Of a DNA stretch of 64,000 nucleotides, positions 12,701-21,972 are shown in pieces. The notes under the pieces are model-generated. The model saw only the letters and a list, made by a program, of their open reading frames with translations, did no database searches and was not told the DNA's origin. A program made the position numbers and the translations under genes. The stretch's first letter is position 1; each line of letters opens with the position of its first letter. This stretch comes from Bacteroidota bacterium (GTDB lineage: Bacteria; Bacteroidota; Bacteroidia; NS11-12g; UBA9320). The stretch spans positions 1 through 64,000 of the forward strand of contig WGNA01000012.1 of the NCBI GenBank assembly GCA_016124755.1, in the 5' to 3' direction.

Positions 12701-12725
12701 ATCCGGCTCACTGTATTTTCGGCGA

Positions 12726-14120
12726 ATGAAAAAGATCGCGCTACACTGGCAGGTGATCATTGCCTTATTACTCGGAGTTGTTTACGCATACATAGCGGTA
12801 GTGTTTCACTGGAATGAATTCACTGCCGACTTTATTGAGCCTTTCGGAAAAATATTCATCAATGTTCTGAAACTCATTGCAGTTCCACTCGTGTTATTTT
12901 CCATCATTTCCGGAATCGTCAATCTCAAAGACATTAATAAACTTGGAAGGCTCGGAATTAAAACACTCATCATTTATCTGCTCACCACATTTGCCGCAGT
13001 GAGCCTCGGTCTGGTTCTCGTAAATCTTATTAAACCCGGCAAACATGTGGATCAACAAACACGGAATGAAAAGAGAATTGAATACGAATTATGGCGGAAT
13101 GCAGCCGGCGCGAAAAAACTAGACGACATTAATTTTCTGACCGATGCGAACCATGCTTCCGAAGTAGAAACCGTAACCAAAAGACTCGCATTGGAAACAA
13201 TCGATCCCGAGGTTCAGAAAAAAATGATTGAGGCCGAATCCAACAAATCAAAAGGCCCTTTGCAACCATTAGTCGATGTATTCCCGCATAACATATTCGT
13301 TTCCCTCGCCGATATGCAGATGCTGCAGATCATCTTTTTCGCCATCTTCTTTGGTGTTATACTAATCATTCTTCCGGTTGATCAATCAAAACCCATGGTT
13401 GATCTGGTGAACAGTGCCAACTTTGTTTTTATCCGGATGGTGGAAATTGTGATGTACACCATGCCGTATTTTGTTTTTGCGCTAATGGCCGGAACTCTTG
13501 TTAAATCCGCAGGGAACGACCTCTCGAGATTTCAATCGACACTCAGTTTTCTCGGGAATTACAGCCTCGTGGTAATTATAGGTCTGGTGATAATGGCCTA
13601 CTTCTTCTACCCTGCTCTCATTGCATTTTTCGCCAAACACATGTCGGTTCCGCGATTTCTCAAAGGAATTTCAAAAGCGCAGTTAACGGCATTCAGCACC
13701 AGCTCATCGGTAGCCACACTTCCGGTAACAATGGATTGCGTGAACAACAAATTAGATGTGCCGGAAGCCACAACAAGTTTCGTACTTCCTATCGGAGCCA
13801 CCGTAAATATGGATGGAACCAGTCTCTATCAGGCGGTTGCCGTTGTAGCTTTAGCCCAGTTACACATGGTAGATCTCGACATTGTTCAGCAGCTCACCAT
13901 AGTTCTTACGGCAACTCTTGCCAGTATCGGTGCGGCTGCAGTTCCAAGTGCCGGTTTAGTGTTGATGATTTTAGTTCTTGAATCCGTCGGACTAAATCCC
14001 GCATGGATCGCTATCATTTTCCCGGTTGACCGTATTCTGGATATGTGCCGCACAGTTGTTAATGTTACCGGCGATGCCACGGTGTCGGTTTTGGTTTCAG
14101 GTTCTGAAGCAAAAAACTGA
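12726..14120 (+). CDS. dicarboxylate/amino acid:cation symporter (DAACS family)
   Basis: This 464-residue inner-membrane transporter belongs to the glutamate/dicarboxylate:cation symporter family. Family signatures are AFSTSSSVATLPVTMDC (first hairpin loop), PIGATVNMDGTSLYQA (the NMDGT sodium/substrate motif) and VDRILDMCRTVVNVTGDA near the C-terminus. About eight hydrophobic helices are visible. A charged insert of about 80 residues (around residues 105-185) between early helices is longer than in the archetypes. The ATG at 12726 is chosen because translation from 12639 would run through the terminator hairpin. A TATTTTCG box lies 4 nt before this ATG. The exact substrate cannot be deduced. 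Confidence 0.9.
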   Translation: MKKIALHWQVIIALLLGVVYAYIAVVFHWNEFTADFIEPFGKIFINVLKLIAVPLVLFSIISGIVNLKDINKLGRLGIKTLIIYLLTTFAAVSLGLVLVNLIKPGKHVDQQTRNEKRIEYELWRNAAGAKKLDDINFLTDANHASEVETVTKRLALETIDPEVQKKMIEAESNKSKGPLQPLVDVFPHNIFVSLADMQMLQIIFFAIFFGVILIILPVDQSKPMVDLVNSANFVFIRMVEIVMYTMPYFVFALMAGTLVKSAGNDLSRFQSTLSFLGNYSLVVIIGLVIMAYFFYPALIAFFAKHMSVPRFLKGISKAQLTAFSTSSSVATLPVTMDCVNNKLDVPEATTSFVLPIGATVNMDGTSLYQAVAVVALAQLHMVDLDIVQQLTIVLTATLASIGAAAVPSAGLVLMILVLESVGLNPAWIAIIFPVDRILDMCRTVVNVTGDATVSVLVSGSEAKN

Positions 14121-14266
14121 ATCTCCGCTTTTAAAGTAAAAGCTACCGTTTACAAATTCACTCTGAGTTAAGTATCTGATAATTCTCTATTTGCATCGGA
14201 AGACCGAATTGCAGCGATCAACCTTTGTGATTTCTGTTGGTTTATATCCAAAAGCCATTTAAACGT

Positions 14267-16360
14267 ATGAACAGATATAAATACTTTTTCACCATCCTTT
14301 CTTTGGGTTTAGCCGGAATTTCCTCAGCACAAAACTGCGGATCCGATCAAGCAGCCAAAGATTGGGTAAAACAGAGTGCGGCTAACGAGAAAAGCTACAT
14401 GGATTACCTTGAAGAACTCAGCACTATAAATACGGCTGCTCAGGGAAGAGGAAGTTCTTTAAATAAAAAGGAAGACATCCTGATCATTCCGGTTGTGTTT
14501 CACATCGTACACAATTTCGGGCCTGAGAATATTAGTAAGGCTCAGATTTTAGAACAAATTGAAATACTGAATCAGGATTATCGAAGACTCAATTCCGATA
14601 CTACCAAAACCCGAGACATCTTTAAAGGAAGAGCTGCCGATATCGGAATTGAATTTCGTCTGGCGAACATCGACCCGAACGGAAATTGTACCGATGGAAT
14701 TACCCGAACTCAATCCCTGCTTACGTATGGTGGTGATGAGGAGATGAAAAAGGTAATTGGCTGGGACTACCGGAAATACCTTAATGTATGGGTGATTCAT
14801 CACATCGGCATGCAAACCGAAGACGGAATTGTTGCCGGTTATGCCCGATTCCCGTATCAGACCAGCTCCCTGCAGGACGGCATTGTGCTTAATTACCAAT
14901 TTGTGGGTAAAAGCGGAACGAGCAATTCTCAAAATGCCGGAAGAACGTTAACCCATGAAATCGGTCATTGGCTCGGACTAATGCACCCGTTTCAGGATGG
15001 TTGCGGTGGTGATTGTGCAACAACCGGCGATCGAGTGTGCGATACTCCTCCGGTAGAAAAAGCATCTTTTGGTTGTCCGATCGGCAATAATTCCTGCGAC
15101 AACGATGATCCGGATGAATTGGACATGGTTGAAAATTACATGGATTATGCAAACGGCAGTTGCCAGAACATGTTCACACAAGGGCAAAAAGAAGTGATGC
15201 GGTATTACGCCGAACAATGGAATTATCGTGGAGCCAATGTTACTCCCGACAACTTGGTATCCACGGGTGCATTGCAATCAAATCCATGTGCACCGGTGGC
15301 CGACTTCTACACGGTTGATGCGATAACTCAGGTTTGTCAGGGTTCATCAATTCAATACAAAGATTACTCGTGGAACGGAACGGTTAAAACCTGGGAATGG
15401 ACATTTGAAGGCGGCAGCCCTGCCACGTCTAACCTGCCGTCACCTACCGTTACCTATGCAAATGCAGGCAAATACAAAGTGAGTCTCAAAGTCACCAATG
15501 ATCTTGGAGAATCTACTCTTGCCCGGGAAGAATTTATCACGATTATTCAAAACGGTGGAGTATGGGCTAGTCCGTTCACAGAAACTTTTGATGGCGAATA
15601 CAGTCAGGCTCTCTGGAACGGAGAACGGAGCGGTAAATATGGATGGCAAATTCAGGAAGGCGTTTCATACACCGGAAGCAAATCCATGATGTGCTATGTA
15701 GATAACACTACATCAGAGAACACAACTTACACTTTGTATTCACCGTATTTCGACCTTACCAGACATACCGGACTCAACCCAAAACTCAGCATGCACGTGG
15801 CGTACTCTCTGCGTAAATCCGGGTCATCCGACAAGCTGATTGTTTATGCCAGCAAAGACTGCGGACACAACTGGATAACACTTCGTTCTTATACCGGAAC
15901 ATCAACATTGGCCAGCAAATCCGGTTACAACCCGGCATTTGAACCTAAAACAACCGGTGATTGGATAACACTCGAAATGGACTTAAACCGCTCCGGACTT
16001 GACGCTTCTAATTCGGTTATTCTCAAGTTCGAATTTATTAGTGGTGACGGTGGGAATCAATTATACATCGACGACATTAACGTAGATCAGTTCTCATTAT
16101 CCTTAAATCCGAATATTATTAATAGTGTGGTACCTAAGGTTTATCCAAACCCAAATACCGGCACATTTGAAATATCAACTTCCGGCATTTCTGACAATGT
16201 GCGAGTTGAAATCGTTAATGCACTTGGGGAAGTTGTTGAATCAACCTTAATTAATGGTGAATCGGTAAAAACATTTAATCTCACAACTACCGGAATTTAT
16301 TTTATTAAAACATCCGGATCCAATTTTTCAACCACCAGTAGAATTGTAGTTACCCGTTAA
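14267..16360 (+). CDS. M43 (cytophagalysin-type) metalloprotease, PKD and T9SS type A domains
   Basis: This 697-residue secreted zinc protease has a signal peptide (1-21) and a propeptide-like stretch. The M43 catalytic domain has the metzincin motif HEIGHWLGLMH (His230, Glu231, His234, His240), followed by the ENYMDYANGSC Met-turn region. A PKD domain (FEGGSPATS, GKYKVSLKV) follows, then a jelly-roll-like domain with repeated YIDDINVDQF features, and a type A sorting domain ending IVVTR. Start 14267 is preferred over an upstream TTG because the signal peptide begins there. It is a tandem paralogue of the next gene, separated by a hairpin, a terminator and a promoter. Confidence 0.92.
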   Translation: MNRYKYFFTILSLGLAGISSAQNCGSDQAAKDWVKQSAANEKSYMDYLEELSTINTAAQGRGSSLNKKEDILIIPVVFHIVHNFGPENISKAQILEQIEILNQDYRRLNSDTTKTRDIFKGRAADIGIEFRLANIDPNGNCTDGITRTQSLLTYGGDEEMKKVIGWDYRKYLNVWVIHHIGMQTEDGIVAGYARFPYQTSSLQDGIVLNYQFVGKSGTSNSQNAGRTLTHEIGHWLGLMHPFQDGCGGDCATTGDRVCDTPPVEKASFGCPIGNNSCDNDDPDELDMVENYMDYANGSCQNMFTQGQKEVMRYYAEQWNYRGANVTPDNLVSTGALQSNPCAPVADFYTVDAITQVCQGSSIQYKDYSWNGTVKTWEWTFEGGSPATSNLPSPTVTYANAGKYKVSLKVTNDLGESTLAREEFITIIQNGGVWASPFTETFDGEYSQALWNGERSGKYGWQIQEGVSYTGSKSMMCYVDNTTSENTTYTLYSPYFDLTRHTGLNPKLSMHVAYSLRKSGSSDKLIVYASKDCGHNWITLRSYTGTSTLASKSGYNPAFEPKTTGDWITLEMDLNRSGLDASNSVILKFEFISGDGGNQLYIDDINVDQFSLSLNPNIINSVVPKVYPNPNTGTFEISTSGISDNVRVEIVNALGEVVESTLINGESVKTFNLTTTGIYFIKTSGSNFSTTSRIVVTR

Positions 16361-16363
16361 TTG

Positions 16364-16393
16364 AATCCGGAAATACACGGATGTTTCCGGATT
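16364..16393. repeat. perfect 10-bp inverted repeat after protease gene
   Basis: AATCCGGAAA and TTTCCGGATT are separated by 10 nt, starting 4 nt after the stop codon. No T tract follows, so it is more likely an mRNA 3' end stabiliser or processing site than a terminator. The true terminator lies just downstream at 16424. Confidence 0.6.
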
Positions 16394-16423
16394 AATTCAT
16401 AGGTGTGATTTAGTCACTGCTAT

Positions 16424-16451
16424 AAAAGCTCCCGATGGGAGCTTTTTTTTT
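16424..16451 (+). terminator. rho-independent terminator
   Basis: AAAAGCTCCC-GAT-GGGAGCTTTT forms a perfect 10-bp stem with a 3-nt loop and ends in a run of nine T. It separates the two tandem M43 protease genes. Confidence 0.9.
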
Positions 16452-16520
16452 GAGCCGGAATGTGAATTTATTGTTCTGCGTTTAACGTAAATGTCATGTA
16501 ATGCCCAGCACGGTGAATGA

Positions 16521-16553
16521 TTGATCAATAAATTTTCAAAACTGATAAGTTTG
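16521..16553 (+). promoter_or_regulatory. promoter candidate for second M43 protease
   Basis: TTG-N22-TAAGTTTG matches the Bacteroidota -33/-7 pattern, with the -7 box at 16546-16553. The predicted start of transcription leaves a leader of about 50 nt before the ATG at 16608. It follows a strong terminator, so the second protease has its own promoter. Confidence 0.5.
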
Positions 16554-16607
16554 CGTCGGTGAAAGCATTTTTACCTGAAAAATGTTTCTCCCTATAAAAG
16601 TTCTTTA

Positions 16608-18704
16608 ATGCGCAAATACCTCATTTTATCCTTCGCGCTTGTAGCATTCAGCCGGTTGGCAGCTGTAGCACAAGACGCACACTGCGGTACCGACAAAATG
16701 TTAAATGAATGGATCGGAAACGACGCCTCACGAATGAAAGCCTATCAGGATTTTCTGTTCGAAGAGCGGGTGGATTCATCATTTGAAAATGGAAAGTTGG
16801 GTAAAAAAACCGTTGTAATTGTTCCGGTTGTATTTCATGTAATTCACAACTACGGCGTTGAAAATATCTCCAAAGAGCAAATTCTGAATCAGATGGAAAC
16901 ACTGAACAAAGACTACCGGAGACAAAATGCCGATACCTCAAAAACCAGATCTCAGTTTAAATCCATCGCGGCTGATATGGAAATTGAATTCCGCCTGGCA
17001 ACCAAAGATCCGGATGGAAATTGCACCGACGGAATTACCCGAACCGTGAGTGAATTAACCTACGGTGGCGACGAGAGTGTTAAGGAACTCGTTCGTTGGG
17101 ACTATACAAAATACCTTAATGTTTGGGTAATTCATCACATCGGGATGAGCAACGACGACGGAACCATTATCGCCGGATACTCTCGTTTCCCGTTTCAGAC
17201 CAGTTCCAAAACAGATGGAATTATTGTCGATTACCGCTTTATTGGTAGCATTGGAACAAGCAGTTCTTCAGTTGCCGGTAGAACATTAACTCACGAAGTA
17301 GGACATTGGTTCGGATTGCTTCACCCGTTTCAGGATGGATGCGGCAGTACGGATTGTTCCAGAACCGGCGACCTGGTTTGTGATACACCACCGGTTGAAT
17401 CTGCCAATTTTGGTTGTCCGCTTACTTCAAACTCTTGTTCTAACGATTCCCCTGATCAGCTCGACAATGTAGAAAATTATATGGACTATGCGAACGGAAG
17501 CTGCCAGAATATGTTTACTGCCGGACAGAAATCCCGCATTTATACCAAATATATGTCGGGTACAAATTCGAGAGCGAGCAATATCACCTCCGCTACACAT
17601 GAAGCCACAGGAATTTTCCTCAGCAACCCGTGCGCTCCCAAAGCAGATTTTCACACCTCCGATTACATCACAGTAATTTGTCAGGGTTCAGCCGTAACCT
17701 TTCAGGATTTATCGTGGAACGGCGATATCACAGACCGCGTATGGACTTTCGAAGGCGGTTCACCGAGCAGTTCAACATTTGAAGCTCCTGTTGTTACGTA
17801 TAATTCGCCGGGTAAATACAAAGTGACCTTAAAAGCTATTAATGCTCAGGGTGAATCTGAAATTTCGAAAACAGAATTCATTGAAGTTCTTCCGGCGGAG
17901 GCAAACATTAAATCTCCGTATCAGGAACCTTTTGAAAGCGAATACAGCCCGTTGTTATGGAAAGGTCTCAGTACCGATACTTACGGATGGAAAATTAAAA
18001 CCGGAAACAGCAACTCCGGTCAATACGCGGCAGTTTGTGTGATTGATGCAAGCGACGAAACTGGGAATAAATACAACCTTTATTCACCTCCGATCGATCT
18101 TACGCTTCACAAAGATTTGAGCCCGAAACTGAGTTTTCATCTGGCGTATTCACTAAGATCTTCCGGAAGTGGTGAACGTATGGTGATATACGGATCCGAC
18201 GACTGTGGAAAATCCTGGCTGGCATTAACAGGCCTTGTGGGTGCATCTAATATGAACAGCCATTCGGGAAATAATCCGGATTGGGTTCCAACCTCATCCT
18301 CCGACTGGAAAGTGATTGATGTAAATCTCAACCAACACAGTTTTCAAAATTCCACGCATTTAATGTTGCGTTTTGAAGTAACCAGTGCAGCCGGAAATTC
18401 AATCTTTATTGATGACATCAACATCGACCAATTTTCTCTGAGTACAAAGTTGCCGGAAGGTTACCCTGACATTGTAAACATCAGTCAGAACGCGAATAAC
18501 AGCGGCCAATTTACTGTTCAATCGGCGCCAACAACCGGAACAATTCACATGACTGTGGTGAATGCAGTCGGAGAAACTGTTCTTTCTTTGGACGTTCCTG
18601 AGAATTCAGAACAACAATTCCGGATTTTTGCCCCGGGCGTTTACATTCTCAGGTTTGATAACGGGAGTCGTGCGATGGTTAAAAAAATCATCGTCGCCCA
18701 GTAG
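16608..18704 (+). CDS. M43 (cytophagalysin-type) metalloprotease paralogue
   Basis: This 698-residue paralogue of the preceding gene has the same domain order: signal peptide (about 1-21), pro-region, M43 domain with HEVGHWFGLLH (His229, Glu230, His233, His239) and ENYMDYANGSC. A PKD domain (FEGGSPSSS, GKYKVTLKAI), a jelly-roll-like domain (FIDDINIDQF) and a type A T9SS domain ending KKIIVAQ follow. The catalytic domain is much closer to its neighbour than the C-terminal part is. Protein-degrading activity outside the cell is the expected role. topA follows 27 bp downstream. Confidence 0.92.
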   Translation: MRKYLILSFALVAFSRLAAVAQDAHCGTDKMLNEWIGNDASRMKAYQDFLFEERVDSSFENGKLGKKTVVIVPVVFHVIHNYGVENISKEQILNQMETLNKDYRRQNADTSKTRSQFKSIAADMEIEFRLATKDPDGNCTDGITRTVSELTYGGDESVKELVRWDYTKYLNVWVIHHIGMSNDDGTIIAGYSRFPFQTSSKTDGIIVDYRFIGSIGTSSSSVAGRTLTHEVGHWFGLLHPFQDGCGSTDCSRTGDLVCDTPPVESANFGCPLTSNSCSNDSPDQLDNVENYMDYANGSCQNMFTAGQKSRIYTKYMSGTNSRASNITSATHEATGIFLSNPCAPKADFHTSDYITVICQGSAVTFQDLSWNGDITDRVWTFEGGSPSSSTFEAPVVTYNSPGKYKVTLKAINAQGESEISKTEFIEVLPAEANIKSPYQEPFESEYSPLLWKGLSTDTYGWKIKTGNSNSGQYAAVCVIDASDETGNKYNLYSPPIDLTLHKDLSPKLSFHLAYSLRSSGSGERMVIYGSDDCGKSWLALTGLVGASNMNSHSGNNPDWVPTSSSDWKVIDVNLNQHSFQNSTHLMLRFEVTSAAGNSIFIDDINIDQFSLSTKLPEGYPDIVNISQNANNSGQFTVQSAPTTGTIHMTVVNAVGETVLSLDVPENSEQQFRIFAPGVYILRFDNGSRAMVKKIIVAQ

Positions 18705-18731
18705 ATTGAATTACTGACATTTTAATATAGG

Positions 18732-21065
18732 ATGACCAAAAACCTTGTGATAGTTGAGTCGCCCGCAAAGGCGAAGACGATTGAAAAATTTCTGGGAAAA
18801 GATTTTACGGTAAAATCCTGTTTCGGACACATACGCGACCTCATTAAAGGTGATCAGGCCATCGATGTGAAAGCCGGATACCAGCCGAAATACGAAGTAC
18901 CCGCCGAAAAAAAGGCCGTGGTTTCGGAACTAAAAAAACTCGCGAAAGATTCTGAAATAATCTGGCTCGCATCGGATGAGGACCGCGAGGGAGAAGCCAT
19001 TAGCTGGCATTTGTTCGAAGTTCTGAAACTCGATAAATCCAAAACCCGGAGAATTGTTTTTCACGAAATCACCAAACCTGCCATCCTGAAAGCAATTGAA
19101 AATCCGAGAGATATCGACGAGCACCTCGTTGACGCACAACAAGCCAGAAGAATTTTAGACCGACTTGTGGGATTTGAACTTTCACCGGTTCTCTGGAAAA
19201 AAGTGAAACCCAGTTTGTCTGCCGGTAGGGTTCAGTCTGTTGCCGTTAGATTGGTGGTGGAACGCGAACGAGAAATTGATTCTTTCGAAGTCTCTTCAAG
19301 CTATAAAGTAGTCGGCACTTTTGTTCAGGACGGAAAATCCTTTCAGGCAGAAGCAAATTCAACTTTTACCACCGAAGAGAAAGCAACCGAATTCTTGAAG
19401 ACCTGTGTGGGTGCCCTGTATTCGGTAACCGGAATCGAAGTGAAACCGGTTACGAAAAAACCCGCACCGCCTTTTACAACCAGTACACTGCAACAGGAAG
19501 CCAGCCGTAAACTCGGTTATTCGGTTTCCCGAACGATGTCTGTTGCTCAGAAACTTTACGAGAACGGACACATTACTTATATGAGAACCGACAGTGTAAA
19601 TCTTTCGGGTCTCGCACTCAACGCAGCCAAACAGGAAATCGTCGGTCAGTACGGAGAGTCGTATTCCAAAGTCAGAAATTACACAACCAAATCTGCCGGA
19701 GCGCAGGAAGCACACGAAGCCATTCGTCCAACGTACTTTGATCGCCGCACTGCCGGTGAAGATGCATCCGAAGAAAAACTTTACGACTTAATCTGGAAAC
19801 GGGCCATCGCATCACAAATGAGCGATGCCATTGCAGAGAGAACGATTGTTAAAATTAAAAACGATCGCAACGAAACCATTTTTACCGCGAACGGTGAAGT
19901 GTTAAAATTCGATGGGTTTTTAAAAGTATATCTCGAAGGTCACGACGATGATGAGGACGAAGAAACCGCCGGGTTACTTCCCCCGATAAAAGAAGGCGAC
20001 CATCCGAATGCGGAAGCTTTGGTTGCCACGCAGCGCTTTACCCGACCTCCCGGAAGATATACAGAAGCCAGTCTGGTTCGCAAACTTGAAGAACTCGGAA
20101 TCGGCAGACCGAGTACGTATGCCCCAACTATTTCCACTATTCAGAAAAGAGGATACGTGGAGAAAGGAACCAAAGAAGGAGAAGAACGACAATACACCGT
20201 TCTCACTTTAAAAGGTTCGGATATTCAGAAAAAGATTCAAAAGGAAAATACCGGCAGCGACAAAGGCAGATTGGTACCGAGTGATATTGGAAAAATTGTA
20301 ACCGACTTCCTCATTGCCCATTTTGATAAGATCATGGATTACCGGTTCACCGCCAATGTTGAAAAGGAATTCGACGAGATCGCAAGCGGATTAAAAGAAT
20401 GGAACAAGATGATTGACGAGTTCTATCATCCGTTTCACAAAACCGTTGACAACACACTGGATTCGGCAGATCGCGCAACCGGAGAACGTTATCTCGGTGA
20501 CGAGCCCGGAAGTGGGAAAAGAGTAATTGCCCGAATGGGTCGGTTCGGCCCGATGATTCAGATCGGTGAGGCGGAAGGAGATGAAAAACCCAGGTTTGCC
20601 AGTCTTCCGAAAGGACAAAGCATCGAAAATATTTCATTGGAAGAAGCACTCGAACTTTTCCGATTGCCACGTGTGGTCGGAAAATTTGAAGATAAAGACA
20701 TGAAGGTTGCCATCGGACGTTTTGGCCCGTATGTTCAGCATTCCGGCAGTTTTTATTCTTTGGCTAAAACCGATGATCCGTTAACAATTGACACAGATCG
20801 TGCGATTGAAATTATTCTCGACAAGCGAAAACGGGATGCCGAACGCATTATAAAACAGTTCGCCGAAGACGAGACTTTGGAGATTCTCAATGGCCGTTGG
20901 GGCCCTTATATTTCTCAAGGAAAGAATAACTTCAAACTTCCCAAAAATGTGGAACCGGCAACCTTGACGTACAACGAAGTACTCGACATTATTAAAAACC
21001 AGCCGGTAAAAAAAGGCAAGGCGAAACCCGCCGCAAAAGCAAAGGCTAAGGTTAAAAAGAAATAA
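18732..21065 (+). CDS. topA: DNA topoisomerase I (type IA)
   Basis: This 777-residue enzyme relaxes negative supercoils through a 5'-phosphotyrosine intermediate. The TOPRIM domain is at the N-terminus (LVIVESPAKAKTIEKFLG, DEDREGEAI). The nucleophile is Tyr283 in HITYMRTDS, and SAGRVQSVAVRLVVERE is conserved. No zinc-finger cysteines are seen. The C-terminus instead has repeated GRFGPYVQ/GRWGPYIS modules and a Lys/Ala-rich basic tail that probably binds DNA. The next gene begins 5 nt downstream, indicating an operon. Confidence 0.97.
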   Translation: MTKNLVIVESPAKAKTIEKFLGKDFTVKSCFGHIRDLIKGDQAIDVKAGYQPKYEVPAEKKAVVSELKKLAKDSEIIWLASDEDREGEAISWHLFEVLKLDKSKTRRIVFHEITKPAILKAIENPRDIDEHLVDAQQARRILDRLVGFELSPVLWKKVKPSLSAGRVQSVAVRLVVEREREIDSFEVSSSYKVVGTFVQDGKSFQAEANSTFTTEEKATEFLKTCVGALYSVTGIEVKPVTKKPAPPFTTSTLQQEASRKLGYSVSRTMSVAQKLYENGHITYMRTDSVNLSGLALNAAKQEIVGQYGESYSKVRNYTTKSAGAQEAHEAIRPTYFDRRTAGEDASEEKLYDLIWKRAIASQMSDAIAERTIVKIKNDRNETIFTANGEVLKFDGFLKVYLEGHDDDEDEETAGLLPPIKEGDHPNAEALVATQRFTRPPGRYTEASLVRKLEELGIGRPSTYAPTISTIQKRGYVEKGTKEGEERQYTVLTLKGSDIQKKIQKENTGSDKGRLVPSDIGKIVTDFLIAHFDKIMDYRFTANVEKEFDEIASGLKEWNKMIDEFYHPFHKTVDNTLDSADRATGERYLGDEPGSGKRVIARMGRFGPMIQIGEAEGDEKPRFASLPKGQSIENISLEEALELFRLPRVVGKFEDKDMKVAIGRFGPYVQHSGSFYSLAKTDDPLTIDTDRAIEIILDKRKRDAERIIKQFAEDETLEILNGRWGPYISQGKNNFKLPKNVEPATLTYNEVLDIIKNQPVKKGKAKPAAKAKAKVKKK

Positions 21066-21070
21066 ATCCT

Positions 21071-21967
21071 ATGATCGACAGGAACGAAATATCGAACCTG
21101 ATCTACCTTCTCGACGATACCGATCGCGAAGTTATTGAACAGATCGAAGGACGAATTCTTTCATTAGGCACCGAGGTAATCGAGTTTCTCGAATCAGCCA
21201 GCGAGCAGGAAAACGACAACATCCGTCTCGCCCGCCTTCGCGATTTGATCCGAAAACTAAAGAAAGACGAAGTACTCAAAGAACTGCTTCAATGGCGAAG
21301 AAGCGATGAGCAGGATCTTTTGGAAGGAATGATCATTTTGGAAAAAGTGGAATTCCCATTTGTCGATAAACAGAAAATCAATCAACTGATTGACAAAATA
21401 AAACTCGATGCCTGGCTCGAACTCAACTACGACCTCACGTCTTTTGAGCAGGTTAAGATTTTAAACTACATCTTTTTTAATCTGCACAAATTCAAAGGAA
21501 ATACAGACAGCTACCACGACTCGCACAACTCTTTTCTGAGTAAGGTGCTGGAAAACAAAACCGGAAACCCGATTTCGATGGCGATTGTGTATTCGTTAAT
21601 TGCCCAGCGACTCAACATTCCGATTTACGGTGTTAATCTCCCGCAACATTTTGTATTGGGTTACCGGAGCGAAGAAGGATTAGAAATTATTAAGCGGTTT
21701 AATGATCCCGGACTCGTTGGTGCACACGACGGCGGTGATGTTATGTTTTACATCAATCCGTTCAGCGAAGGATTAATTCTCAATCACGAAAGTCTGAAAT
21801 CGTTTCTGGAGCAATTACACATCGAACCCAAAGAAGAATTTTTTTCGGTGTGCACGAATCTCGATATCATTCGCCGGGTTCTCCGAAATCTTTTGTATAG
21901 CTACGAGCGCGTTCACGATAACGAAAAAGCGCTTTTGGTTCAGAAGCTGATCACGGCGATGGCTTAG
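21071..21967 (+). CDS. SirB1-like transglutaminase-fold protein
   Basis: This 298-residue cytoplasmic protein has an N-terminal helical part rich in charged residues and a central transglutaminase-like (SirB1_N, PF13369 type) region. That region contains NTDSYHDSHNSFLSKVLENK and NPISMAIVYSLIAQRLNIPIYGVNLPQHFVLGY. The usual catalytic Cys is not seen at the expected place in the conserved block, as in many SirB1 relatives. It is probably co-transcribed with topA (5-nt gap), a link with no obvious mechanistic meaning. It converges with the next gene, with 5 bp between the stop codons. Confidence 0.75.
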   Translation: MIDRNEISNLIYLLDDTDREVIEQIEGRILSLGTEVIEFLESASEQENDNIRLARLRDLIRKLKKDEVLKELLQWRRSDEQDLLEGMIILEKVEFPFVDKQKINQLIDKIKLDAWLELNYDLTSFEQVKILNYIFFNLHKFKGNTDSYHDSHNSFLSKVLENKTGNPISMAIVYSLIAQRLNIPIYGVNLPQHFVLGYRSEEGLEIIKRFNDPGLVGAHDGGDVMFYINPFSEGLILNHESLKSFLEQLHIEPKEEFFSVCTNLDIIRRVLRNLLYSYERVHDNEKALLVQKLITAMA

Positions 21968-21972
21968 GTTTT

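Noticed and set aside
12639-12725. An N-terminal extension of the symporter
   Set aside because: It would cross a strong terminator hairpin with a T tract, and the hydrophobic start fits ATG 12726.
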